Origin: Prevotella sp.
Lineage (GTDB): Bacteria; Bacteroidota; Bacteroidia; Bacteroidales; Bacteroidaceae
Assembly: GCA_017623335.1 (NCBI GenBank)
Contig: JAGAPI010000071.1
Span: 1 to 5,215, forward strand
DNA length: 5,215 nt
Direction: 5' to 3'
The number at the start of each line of letters is the position of its first letter. Positions within the stretch are counted from its first letter, which is position 1. Positions 1-5,215 of the stretch are shown piece after piece. Below the pieces are notes generated by a model that made no database searches, was not told the origin of the DNA, and saw only the letters and a list, made by a program, of their open reading frames with translations. The position numbers and the translations under genes are program-made.

Positions 1-1
1 C

Positions 2-697
2 TACGAGGCGATGAAAGGCGGGCTGGGCAAGACGCTCATGGAGCGCATCGTTGACAACAAGCCTGAGGCTGTGACGCTGCTGCAGACGCAGTATAGGATG
101 AACGAGGAAATTATGCGCTTCTCAAGCGACTGGTTCTATGAAAACAAGGTGGAGTCGGCGCCCTCGGTGCGCCACCGCTCCATTCTCGACTACGACGTGC
201 CGATGGAGTGGATCGACACCAGCCAGTTCGACTGCAAGGAGGAGTTTGTAGGCGAGAGCTTCGGGCGCATCAATAAGCTGGAGGCGGAGCTGACTCTCCT
301 CACGCTGAAGACATACTTCGAGAAAATTGGCAAGCAGAGGATACTCGACGAACGTGTAGATGTGGGAATAATCTCGCCCTACCGCCTGCAGGTGCAGTAT
401 CTCAGGCGGCTCGTGATGAAGCGCGAGTATTTCAAGCCGTTCCGCCGCATGATAAGCGTCAACACCGTGGACGGCTTTCAGGGGCAGGAGCGCGACGTGA
501 TAATAATCTCGCTCGTGCGTGCCAACGATGAGGGACAGATAGGTTTTCTGCGCGACCTGCGCCGCATGAACGTGGCGATGACCAGGGCGAGGGCGAAGCT
601 CATCATCCTCGGCGACACTCCCACAATGACCCATCATCCGTTCTACCGCAAGCTGTGGGAATACGTGAAGGCGCTGAACTTTTTAAATGAAGAATGA
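2..697 (+). CDS. SF1 DNA/RNA helicase, C-terminal part (Upf1/IGHMBP2-like, AAA_12 domain), 5'-truncated
   Basis: The frame is open from base 2, so the true start lies upstream of the window; 231 residues are visible. They form the second RecA-like domain of a superfamily 1 helicase. Visible motifs are QTQYRMNEEI near residue 28, GIISPYRLQVQYLRRL (motif IV region), TVDGFQGQERDVIIIS at residues 155-170 (motif V/Va) and NVAMTRARAKLIILGD from residue 190 (motif VI, arginine finger region). This pattern is known from Upf1-like ATP-dependent helicases that unwind DNA or RNA; the Walker A/B half is outside the window. The substrate cannot be told. The last residues (NEE) and the TGA stop at 695-697 lie inside a 7-bp-unit repeat, so the native C-terminus has probably been replaced by repeat sequence. 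It is followed by a promoter of its own for the next gene, so no operon with sufE is needed. Confidence 0.9.
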   Translation, partial: YEAMKGGLGKTLMERIVDNKPEAVTLLQTQYRMNEEIMRFSSDWFYENKVESAPSVRHRSILDYDVPMEWIDTSQFDCKEEFVGESFGRINKLEAELTLLTLKTYFEKIGKQRILDERVDVGIISPYRLQVQYLRRLVMKREYFKPFRRMISVNTVDGFQGQERDVIIISLVRANDEGQIGFLRDLRRMNVAMTRARAKLIILGDTPTMTHHPFYRKLWEYVKALNFLNEE

Positions 698-850
698 AGA
701 GTGAAGAATGAAGAATCTCGTTATTCCATTCGTCTTTCGCGGATATATTGCGCAACCAATTCTTCATTCTTCATTAAAAAAATTCTTCACTCTTCACTCT
801 TCATTCTTCATTAAAAAAAAATTCTTCATTCCTCATTCTTCATTCTTCAT
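685..850. repeat. Composite intergenic 7-bp-unit inverted repeat (family A, ATGAAGA unit)
   Basis: The left arm (685-716) is built of 7-bp units GAAGAAT/GAAGAGT. Three reverse-oriented arms follow: 759-775, 782-812 and 821-850. The arm at 782-812 pairs with 686-716 at 30 of 31 positions, so a long stem can form. The arm at 759-775 is a short 17-nt copy; the arm at 821-850 matches the consensus at 28 of 30 positions. The right arms are separated by A-tracts (776-782 and 813-821). The left arm is identical over 32 bp to the arm at 3155-3186. The stop codon of the helicase gene lies inside it. Between left and right arms, 717-758 is unique sequence with no gene visible. Confidence 0.85.
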
Positions 851-859
851 TTTTTTTCG

Positions 860-867
860 TAACTTTG
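860..867 (+). promoter_or_regulatory. Bacteroidetes-type promoter, -7 element TAACTTTG, for sufE
   Basis: TAACTTTG followed by CA fits the Bacteroidetes sigma-ABfr -7 consensus TAnnTTTG. The start codon follows 26 nt after the element, giving a short leader. No clean TTG-type -33 box is visible: the expected place (about 834-842) is occupied by the CATTCTT repeat, and an 8-T tract (850-857) lies in the spacer. The leader (AAAACAACAAACT before ATG) has no Shine-Dalgarno sequence, as is usual in this phylum. Confidence 0.7.
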
Positions 868-893
868 CACGCTGAAAATAAAAACAACAAACT

Positions 894-1331
894 ATGACAA
901 TCAACGAGATACAAGATGAGGTGATAGAGGAGTTCTCCGACTTCACCGACTGGATGGACAAATATCAGCTTCTCATAGACCTGGGCAACGAACAGGAGCC
1001 GCTCGACGAGAAGTACAAGAATGAGAGCAACCTCATTGACGGCTGCCAGAGCAGAGTGTGGCTGCAGGCTGATTACGACGAGGCTGCGGGTGTGATAAAC
1101 TTCACCGCCGAGAGCGACGCCCTGATTGTGAAGGGCATCGTGGCGCTGCTCATACGCGTGCTGAGCGGACACACTCCCGACGAGATTCTCGACACCGAGC
1201 TTTACTTCATTGAGAAAATAGGACTGAAAGAGCATCTCTCACCCACGCGCAGCAACGGTCTGCTGGCAATGATTAAGCAGATGAGAATGTACGCGCTGGC
1301 GTTTAAAATGAAGAACAGTAACAATTCATAA
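894..1331 (+). CDS. sufE: SufE-family cysteine desulfuration protein
   Basis: A 145-residue cytosolic protein, the usual SufE length. SufE accepts persulfide sulfur from the cysteine desulfurase SufS and passes it to the SufBCD scaffold for Fe-S cluster assembly. The signature LIDGCQSRVWL is present, and its cysteine falls at residue 51, the position of the persulfide-carrying Cys51 of E. coli SufE. Further family features are the N-terminal helix EVIEEFSDFTDWMDKYQLLIDLG, here at residues 9-31, a central segment with ALIVKGIVALLIRVLSG, and the C-terminal LSPTRSNGLLAMIKQM. The start follows an A-rich leader and a good promoter. No other suf gene is in the window. The C-terminal tail KMKNSNNS and the stop run into the second repeat family, so the tail is probably not ancestral. 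Confidence 0.95.
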   Translation: MTINEIQDEVIEEFSDFTDWMDKYQLLIDLGNEQEPLDEKYKNESNLIDGCQSRVWLQADYDEAAGVINFTAESDALIVKGIVALLIRVLSGHTPDEILDTELYFIEKIGLKEHLSPTRSNGLLAMIKQMRMYALAFKMKNSNNS

Positions 1332-1416
1332 TTCATAATGCATAATTCATAATTGGACCTGCGGAATTTCTCGGGCGTGCAAATAATTATTAATTATGCA
1401 TTATGAATTATGCATT
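1323..1416. repeat. Long AT-rich inverted repeat of 7-bp units (family B, ATGAATT/ATGCATT unit)
   Basis: The left arm (1323-1354) reads AATTCAT, AATTCAT, AATGCAT, AATTCAT in 7-bp steps. The right arm (1385-1416) carries the inverse units. They pair at 30 of 32 positions, with a perfect 18-bp core (1330-1347 with 1392-1409) and a 30-nt loop (1355-1384). The loop is GC-richer and shows no TAnnTTTG promoter. The sufE stop TAA (1329-1331) lies in the left arm, and an ATG in frame with the next gene (1403-1405) lies in the right arm. In RNA this would form a stable hairpin just upstream of the methyltransferase start. A terminator role is possible but there is no clear U-tract. Confidence 0.85.
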
Positions 1417-1426
1417 AAATAAAACT

Positions 1427-2440
1427 ATGCAAAAACTAAACATGAAACAGTGGATTGCCGGTGTGATAGCGCAGAAGCAGGTGGCGGCAATCCCAATTAT
1501 GACCCATCCTGGCATCGAACTGATAGGCGATACCGTGCGCAATGCCGTGAGCGACGGTGAGGTGCATTACCGCTCTATAAAGGCGCTTGCCGACAAATAT
1601 CCCACGGCAGGAGCCACCGTGATAATGGACCTTACGGTGGAGGCTGAGTGTTTTGGTGCCGACATAGCCTTTGAGGACAATGCCGTGCCTGCCGTTGTGG
1701 GGCACATCCTCAACAATGCCGATGATATAAGAAATATGAAGGTGCCCCCGCTCTCCACGGGACGCATAAAAGAATATCTCAAAGCCAACCTCCTGGCGGC
1801 ACGTAACATCACCGACCGTCCCGTGTTTGCAGGCTGCATCGGGCCGTTCTCGCTGGCGGGAAGGCTCTATGACATGTCGGAGATTATGGTGCTGATTTAC
1901 CAGGACCCCGAGGCTGCCGACATTCTGCTGAGCAAGTGCACCGACTTTATCCTAAAGTATTGCATGGCACTGAAGGAGACTGGAGTTGCCGGAGTGGTTA
2001 TGGCAGAGCCTGCCGCCGGACTGATGAGCGATGAGGACTGCGAGCGGTTCTCGTCGGTGTTCGTAAAGAGGGTGGTGGATGCCGTGCAGGACGACAGCTT
2101 CAGCGTGGTGCTCCACAACTGCGGCAACACGGGTCAGTGTACTCACGCCATGGCTGTCACTGGTGCGGCAATCTATCATTTCGGCAACAAGATTGACATG
2201 GTGGCGGCAATAAAGGGCGTGCCTGCCGGCACATTGGCTGTGGGGAACATCGACCCCGTTCAGATGTTCAAGGATGCCACGCCCGAGGAGATGTACGCTC
2301 ACACCATGGAGCTGCTCAACGCCACGAGGGATTATCCCAACTTTGTGCTGTCGAGCGGCTGCGACACTCCGCCTGCCACGCCGTTTGCCAATATCGACGC
2401 ATTCTTCAGGGCGCTCGATGATTTCAACAAAAGGAGTTAG
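1427..2440 (+). CDS. Corrinoid-dependent methyltransferase of the UroD superfamily (MtaA/MtbA/CmuA-like)
   Basis: 337 residues with the uroporphyrinogen decarboxylase fold family pattern: GCIGPFSLAGRLYDMSEIM, AEPAAGLMSDEDC, GNIDPVQMF and a C-terminal SSGCDTPPATPFANIDAF. It has the zinc-ligand set of methylcobamide:thiol methyltransferases, His230-x-Cys232 (LHNCG) and Cys312 (SSGCDTP). It lacks the N-terminal RPVWxMRQAGRY of true heme-pathway UroD and has IPIMTHPGIELIG instead. The likely role is moving a methyl group between a corrinoid protein and a thiol or other acceptor; the real substrate cannot be read from sequence. An in-frame ATG at 1403 would add eight residues, but it lies in a hairpin repeat. 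ATG 1427 follows AAATAAAACT, much like the sufE leader, so it was preferred; ATG 1442 is the other option. The next gene starts directly at the stop codon, so the two are probably cotranscribed. Confidence 0.85.
   Translation: MQKLNMKQWIAGVIAQKQVAAIPIMTHPGIELIGDTVRNAVSDGEVHYRSIKALADKYPTAGATVIMDLTVEAECFGADIAFEDNAVPAVVGHILNNADDIRNMKVPPLSTGRIKEYLKANLLAARNITDRPVFAGCIGPFSLAGRLYDMSEIMVLIYQDPEAADILLSKCTDFILKYCMALKETGVAGVVMAEPAAGLMSDEDCERFSSVFVKRVVDAVQDDSFSVVLHNCGNTGQCTHAMAVTGAAIYHFGNKIDMVAAIKGVPAGTLAVGNIDPVQMFKDATPEEMYAHTMELLNATRDYPNFVLSSGCDTPPATPFANIDAFFRALDDFNKRS
2431..2436 (+). promoter_or_regulatory. Shine-Dalgarno sequence AAGGAG inside the upstream gene
   Basis: AAGGAG lies 4 nt before the ATG at 2441, inside the last codons of the methyltransferase. 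The stop TAG and the next ATG touch (TAGATG). The other two starts in the window have no such site, so here initiation by terminating ribosomes or by this SD is likely. It supports 2441 as the start and tight coupling of the two genes. Confidence 0.6.
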
Positions 2441-3160
2441 ATGATTGAGACTACTATTACATACGACGACCTCGGCATAAGTCCGGCGATGATTTACGAG
2501 CAGATGGGCTATGGCTCGGCTGTGCCCGACGCAGACGTGCGTGCCGAGGTCAGCTCCATGCTGCTGGATGTGAGGAGGGTTCTCCGCCCGCGCTTCGCCT
2601 TCTTTATTGCCGAGGGGGTGCTCGATGAGGATGCCCATGCGCTCACCCTCAGCCACAGTCTTGAGCCCACCAACGTCAGCCGTGCGTTCAGCAGCACCCA
2701 GACATTCTCAGTGGGGCGCATCATCAGCCGCCAGCTGCGCGGCGCGCAGCAGTTTGTGGTGTTTGTCTGCACAAGCGGCATGGCTTATCAGGTGTTTCAC
2801 GACCGGCTGACGGAAGAGGGCGACATGGTGCGCGTGTTTGTGGCCGACGCCATTGGCAGCGTGATAGCCGAGCGTACAGCCGACCGCATGCAAGCCGACG
2901 TGGCGGCATATATCGCCGGCCGGGGATACAAAAACACCAACCGCTTCAGCCCCGGCTATTGCGGCTGGCACGTCAGCGAGCAGCGCAAGCTGTTCAGCCT
3001 GTTTCCGCAGGAGGCTCCCTGCGGAGTAAACCTCACCGACTCATGTCTCATGGTGCCCATAAAATCGGTGAGCGGCGTCATTGGCATCGGACCGTCGGTG
3101 AAATGTCGCGACTATTCCTGCGGATTGTGCGACATGAAGCAGTGTTATAAGAGGAAATGA
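2441..3160 (+). CDS. Stand-alone MetH reactivation-domain-like protein (Met_synt_B12 family) with C-terminal Cys cluster
   Basis: 239 residues. The C-terminal half resembles the AdoMet-binding reactivation domain of methionine synthase: RFSPGYCGW, with Arg168 and Tyr173 spaced as in the MetH RPAxGY motif that contacts AdoMet, then GVNLTDSCLMVPIKSVSG, matching the MetH LTExxxMxPxxSVSG block. The middle (VFVADAIGSVIAERTADRM) replaces the MetH helix that carries VRKxYWGYA. The end has CX4CX2CX4C (Cys222, 227, 230, 235), which could bind a metal or Fe-S cluster; this is inferred from spacing only. In MetH this domain reductively remethylates inactive cob(II)alamin. Here it may serve the adjacent methyltransferase system, whose stop codon touches its start. 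No corrinoid-binding DxHxxG domain is present in either protein. The TGA stop lies at the edge of the hairpin repeat that follows. Confidence 0.8.
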   Translation: MIETTITYDDLGISPAMIYEQMGYGSAVPDADVRAEVSSMLLDVRRVLRPRFAFFIAEGVLDEDAHALTLSHSLEPTNVSRAFSSTQTFSVGRIISRQLRGAQQFVVFVCTSGMAYQVFHDRLTEEGDMVRVFVADAIGSVIAERTADRMQADVAAYIAGRGYKNTNRFSPGYCGWHVSEQRKLFSLFPQEAPCGVNLTDSCLMVPIKSVSGVIGIGPSVKCRDYSCGLCDMKQCYKRK

Positions 3161-3247
3161 AGAATGAAGAGTGAAGAATGAAGAATGGGATGCGCATAAG
3201 ATAATCGCAATTGAAATTCTTCATTCTTCACTCTTCATTCTTAATTT
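3155..3247. repeat. Inverted repeat of 7-bp units (family A) between convergent genes, possible bidirectional terminator
   Basis: The arms 3160-3186 and 3216-3242 are perfect 27-bp inverse copies around a 29-nt loop (3187-3215). Including the outer bases, 31 of 32 positions pair (3155-3186 with 3216-3247). The left arm is identical over 32 bp to 685-716. The stop of the upstream + strand gene (3158-3160) lies in the left arm, and the metH stop (3246-3248 on the - strand) overlaps the outer edge of the right arm. The element fills the whole gap between the two convergent genes. The stem is AT-rich with no strong U-tract, so classic intrinsic termination is uncertain, but an RNA hairpin could protect both 3' ends. 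Confidence 0.85.
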
Positions 3248-5215
3248 AAATAACAAAATACTCCGCTCTTGGCGATGCGAGATACAGACCGCATACCGAC
3301 GACTGCGGGTACATTGCGCCGTTTTCGGTGAGCCGTATTCCTATCTGCTCAAGATTCAGGAGTTTGTCGAGGTTGAAAGTCTCCTTCTGGTCGGGCAGTG
3401 ACGGATAACCCACGGCAGGACGGATGCCGCGGTAGTCAGCCTTGTAGAATCTCTTGACATCTGCAATCTCGTCGGGGGCATATCCCCACAGTTCCTTGCG
3501 CACCTTGTGGTGCATCCATTCGCTGGCAGCCTCGGTCAGGCGGTCGCATACGCTTTGCAGAAGCAGTGCATCGTAGTCGTTGCCCTCAGCTTTGAGTGCC
3601 TCCAGTCGGCTGAGGATTTCCTTTGATATCGTAATCGCAAAGGCGCCGATGTGGTCGCCGTAGCCCTCAGGCGCAACGTAGTCGCAGAGCGACAGACACA
3701 CGCCCTGCCTGTTGGGCTTGGTCTGCCGGGGAGTGGAAATCTCTATAGGTTTACTTCCGCAGCATGGGCAACTTTCTCCGTGCCCATATTCTTCATTGAC
3801 TTCGTCGAACTTACGTTTCTTCACTCTTCGTTCTTCATTTTCTACCACTATGCTGCGGCTTGTGCCGTGGGCAGGGTAGAACCCCACGAGTGCCTGCAGG
3901 GTGGCGTGCTCCTTGACAAGGGCGTTTATCACCTTTTCCGCCTCAAACTGTATGGCAGCCGCCTCGGGAGTGTCGGGACTCACGCGCCACAGACGGTAGA
4001 AGTAGGTCCAGTTGATGTAAGGCCGGACTTCAGCAATGGATATATTATAATATGTACGCGTACCTATATATATAGGGCGGTCTATCGGCTCGCTTTTCCA
4101 GTCAATCTCGGGACGCAGGCTGTCGTCTGCCTTTTCCCCGGTCTGCGGACCGGCAATTGTCTGGCGCAGCCGCTCCTGCTCGGTCTTCAGCACGGCTATG
4201 GTGCAGTCGCGCTCGCTGCCAAGGAGCTGCATTGCGATGATGGGATTTTGCGCCGCGTCCTTCACGTAGAACACTGCGCCGTCGTAGAGCGGAGCTATCT
4301 TCACGGCGGTATGGAGCGCCGATGTCGTTGCGCCGCCTATGAACAGCGGAACGGTGATGCCCGCCTTTTTCAGTTCGGCGGCAACGTTGCACATCTCATC
4401 GAGCGACGGCGTTATCAGTCCGCTCAGTCCAATGAAGTCAACGTCCTTTTCCTTCGCCGTCCTCACTATCTCGCTTGCCTCCACCATCACTCCGAGGTCG
4501 GTTACATCGAAGTTGTTGCATGCCAGTACCACTCCCGTGATGTTCTTTCCTATGTCATGCACGTCGCCCTTCACCGTGGCGAGCAGGAACTTGGGTTTTG
4601 GCGCGCCGCTCGCGGGCTCGCCCGGCTGCCGTTCCATGTCGCCCGTCTTCCGTTCCATGCAGTTTTGCTGCATGGTCATCTCTCCCTGCTGCATGGTCAT
4701 CTCTCCCATCACCATCTTCACCGCCTGCTTCATGGTTCTTGCCGATTTCACCACCTGCGGCAGGAACATCTTGCCGCATCCGAAGAGGTCGCCCACGAGG
4801 GTCATGCCTTTCATCAGCGGTCCCTCGATTATCGACTGCGGGGTGGGGTAGGAGGCGAGCGCCTCCCGCATGTCTTCGTCCAGATGCTCGCTGTCGCCGC
4901 GCTGTAGTGCGGTCACTATCCTTTCCTCAAGTGTCATGGCGCTGCGCTCCGCGCTGTCGTCGGCAGCCGTCTCCACCTTCTTGCCGCTATATTTTGCAGC
5001 CGTCTCCACAAGAGTCTCCACGGCGTTGTCTTTGCGGCAGAGTATCACGTCCTCAAGCGCCGTGAGCAGGTCGGAAGGTATGTCGGCGTACTGTACTTTC
5101 GCCGCCGGGTTTACTATCGCCATGTCCATGCCTGCCGCTATGGCGTGATAGAGGAACACCGAGTGCATAGCCTCACGCAGATAGTTGTTTCCGCGGAACG
5201 AGAACGAGAGGTTGC
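3246..5215 (-). CDS. metH: Cobalamin-dependent methionine synthase, C-terminal 655 residues (5' end outside window)
   Basis: The frame is open to the right edge; the first full codon is at 5213-5211, so the homocysteine domain and most of the folate domain lie outside. Residues 1-60 are the end of the folate domain ([29 protein letters not shown]). The cap domain follows ([20 protein letters not shown]). The B12 domain has DVHDIGKN with His219 as the lower cobalt ligand, then [13 protein letters not shown] and FIGGATTS. The AdoMet reactivation domain starts near residue 380 and keeps RPAVGYP (Arg598, Tyr603), [12 protein letters not shown] and [17 protein letters not shown]. It makes methionine from homocysteine using methyl-tetrahydrofolate, in the cytosol. 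Oddities: Asn401 in PYINWT where Asp is usual, a 7-residue repeat array in the linker (about residues 169-202), and an insertion at about 458-488 carrying repeat-derived sequence and CPCCG. The promoter is not in view. The frame is intact, so it is probably functional. Confidence 0.96.
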   Translation of the reverse strand, partial: NLSFSFRGNNYLREAMHSVFLYHAIAAGMDMAIVNPAAKVQYADIPSDLLTALEDVILCRKDNAVETLVETAAKYSGKKVETAADDSAERSAMTLEERIVTALQRGDSEHLDEDMREALASYPTPQSIIEGPLMKGMTLVGDLFGCGKMFLPQVVKSARTMKQAVKMVMGEMTMQQGEMTMQQNCMERKTGDMERQPGEPASGAPKPKFLLATVKGDVHDIGKNITGVVLACNNFDVTDLGVMVEASEIVRTAKEKDVDFIGLSGLITPSLDEMCNVAAELKKAGITVPLFIGGATTSALHTAVKIAPLYDGAVFYVKDAAQNPIIAMQLLGSERDCTIAVLKTEQERLRQTIAGPQTGEKADDSLRPEIDWKSEPIDRPIYIGTRTYYNISIAEVRPYINWTYFYRLWRVSPDTPEAAAIQFEAEKVINALVKEHATLQALVGFYPAHGTSRSIVVENEERRVKKRKFDEVNEEYGHGESCPCCGSKPIEISTPRQTKPNRQGVCLSLCDYVAPEGYGDHIGAFAITISKEILSRLEALKAEGNDYDALLLQSVCDRLTEAASEWMHHKVRKELWGYAPDEIADVKRFYKADYRGIRPAVGYPSLPDQKETFNLDKLLNLEQIGIRLTENGAMYPQSSVCGLYLASPRAEYFVI
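3788..3841. repeat. Family A repeat copy embedded in the metH coding sequence
   Basis: On the + strand, 3817-3839 matches the family A arm consensus at 22 of 23 positions, and 3788-3797 is a further 10-nt match (ATTCTTCATT) in the same orientation. On the metH strand they encode [11 protein letters not shown] and VNEEYG. The single mismatch, at 3830, sits in a codon that reads CGA in metH and would be TGA in the consensus. The 54-bp stretch is a whole number of codons. It falls in a loop of the reactivation domain where other MetH proteins are more variable and shorter. Confidence 0.7.
4042..4076. other. Three adjoining palindromes in an AT-rich patch of metH
   Basis: ATATTATAATAT (4042-4053), GTACGCGTAC (4054-4063) and CCTATATATATAGG (4063-4076) are each perfect palindromes and lie end to end. 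They sit inside otherwise GC-rich metH, at the start of the reactivation domain, where the protein reads [13 protein letters not shown] with several ATA isoleucine codons. No function is known; it may be chance in a low-complexity patch. Confidence 0.5.
4624..4707. repeat. 21-bp in-frame tandem repeat in the metH linker
   Basis: Units 4687-4707 and 4666-4686 are identical. Units 4645-4665 and 4624-4644 are diverged copies in the same 21-bp phase, sharing CCGTTCCATG at 4629 and 4650; a decayed fifth unit may continue to 4603. In protein they read [28 protein letters not shown], then GEP. They lie in the flexible linker between the cap helices and the B12 Rossmann domain, just before [15 protein letters not shown]. 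Confidence 0.85.

Noticed and set aside
685..850. CRISPR array
   Set aside because: The units are 7 bp with no spacers of constant length and arms in both orientations; no cas gene is present.
1403..1426. Upstream ATG as the true start of the methyltransferase
   Set aside because: The ATG and the first codons belong to the inverted repeat; ATG 1427 has a leader like that of sufE. Kept as a possibility only.
1427..2440. Heme-pathway uroporphyrinogen decarboxylase (hemE)
   Set aside because: The N-terminal RxxGRY substrate motif is missing and the zinc-ligand H-x-C...C set of methyltransferases is present.
1952..2656. A 234-codon open frame on the - strand
   Set aside because: It spans the junction of two well-supported + strand genes and has no recognisable domain; it is a by-product of GC-rich codon use.
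3160..3242. Classical Rho-independent terminator
   Set aside because: The stem is long but AT-rich, and no run of U follows it on either strand, so it is annotated as a repeat with only a possible terminator role.
3171..3401. A 76-codon + strand frame starting in the repeat
   Set aside because: It starts in the hairpin repeat and runs antisense into the conserved end of metH, with no motif of its own.
3651..4907. A 418-codon open frame on the + strand
   Set aside because: It lies wholly opposite metH, whose protein matches MetH domains along its length; the antisense product is His/Leu-rich and shows no family motif.

Overview
The window looks like a piece of a Bacteroidales chromosome (Prevotellaceae- or Muribaculaceae-like; the exact genus cannot be fixed from here). 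The basis is a TAnnTTTG-type -7 promoter element ahead of the second gene, A-rich leaders without a Shine-Dalgarno sequence, GC-rich coding DNA between AT-rich gaps, and the protein families present.

Layout, left to right. (1) The 3' end of an SF1 (Upf1/AAA_12-type) helicase, + strand. (2) A composite of 7-bp-period repeats, running into a promoter. (3) A complete sufE, + strand. (4) A second hairpin-forming 7-bp-period repeat. (5) A UroD-superfamily gene with the His-x-Cys...Cys zinc signature of corrinoid methyltransferases (MtaA/MtbA/CmuA type), + strand. (6) Directly abutting it, TAG|ATG, a gene for a stand-alone protein resembling the MetH AdoMet-binding reactivation domain, with a Cys cluster at its C-terminus, + strand. 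(7) A third hairpin repeat between convergent genes. (8) The C-terminal 655 residues of cobalamin-dependent methionine synthase (metH), - strand, running off the right edge.

Genes 5, 6 and 8 suggest a corrinoid methyl-transfer theme. MetH carries its own B12 and reactivation domains. The gene 5/6 pair looks like a methyltransferase plus a reactivation partner, but no stand-alone corrinoid protein is encoded in the window. SufE supplies sulfur for Fe-S cluster assembly and helicase 1 acts on nucleic acids; neither has an obvious link to methyl transfer.

The most unusual layer is the repeats. Two families share one design: 7-bp units beginning ATGAA (ATGAAGA or ATGAATT) and two inverted arms of about 30 bp. 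In two of the three intergenic elements the loop is 29-30 nt; the third has extra arms and a wider gap. Because 7 is not a multiple of 3, each arm carries TGA in all three frames. The helicase and the reactivation-like gene end on TGAs inside these arms, and the methyltransferase has a spurious upstream ATG inside one. One copy lies inside the metH coding sequence, where the only mismatch over 23 nt changes what would be an in-frame TGA into CGA. The same metH also has a 21-bp in-frame minisatellite in the linker before its B12 domain, a CPCC-containing insertion, and Asn where an AdoMet-contacting Asp is usual.
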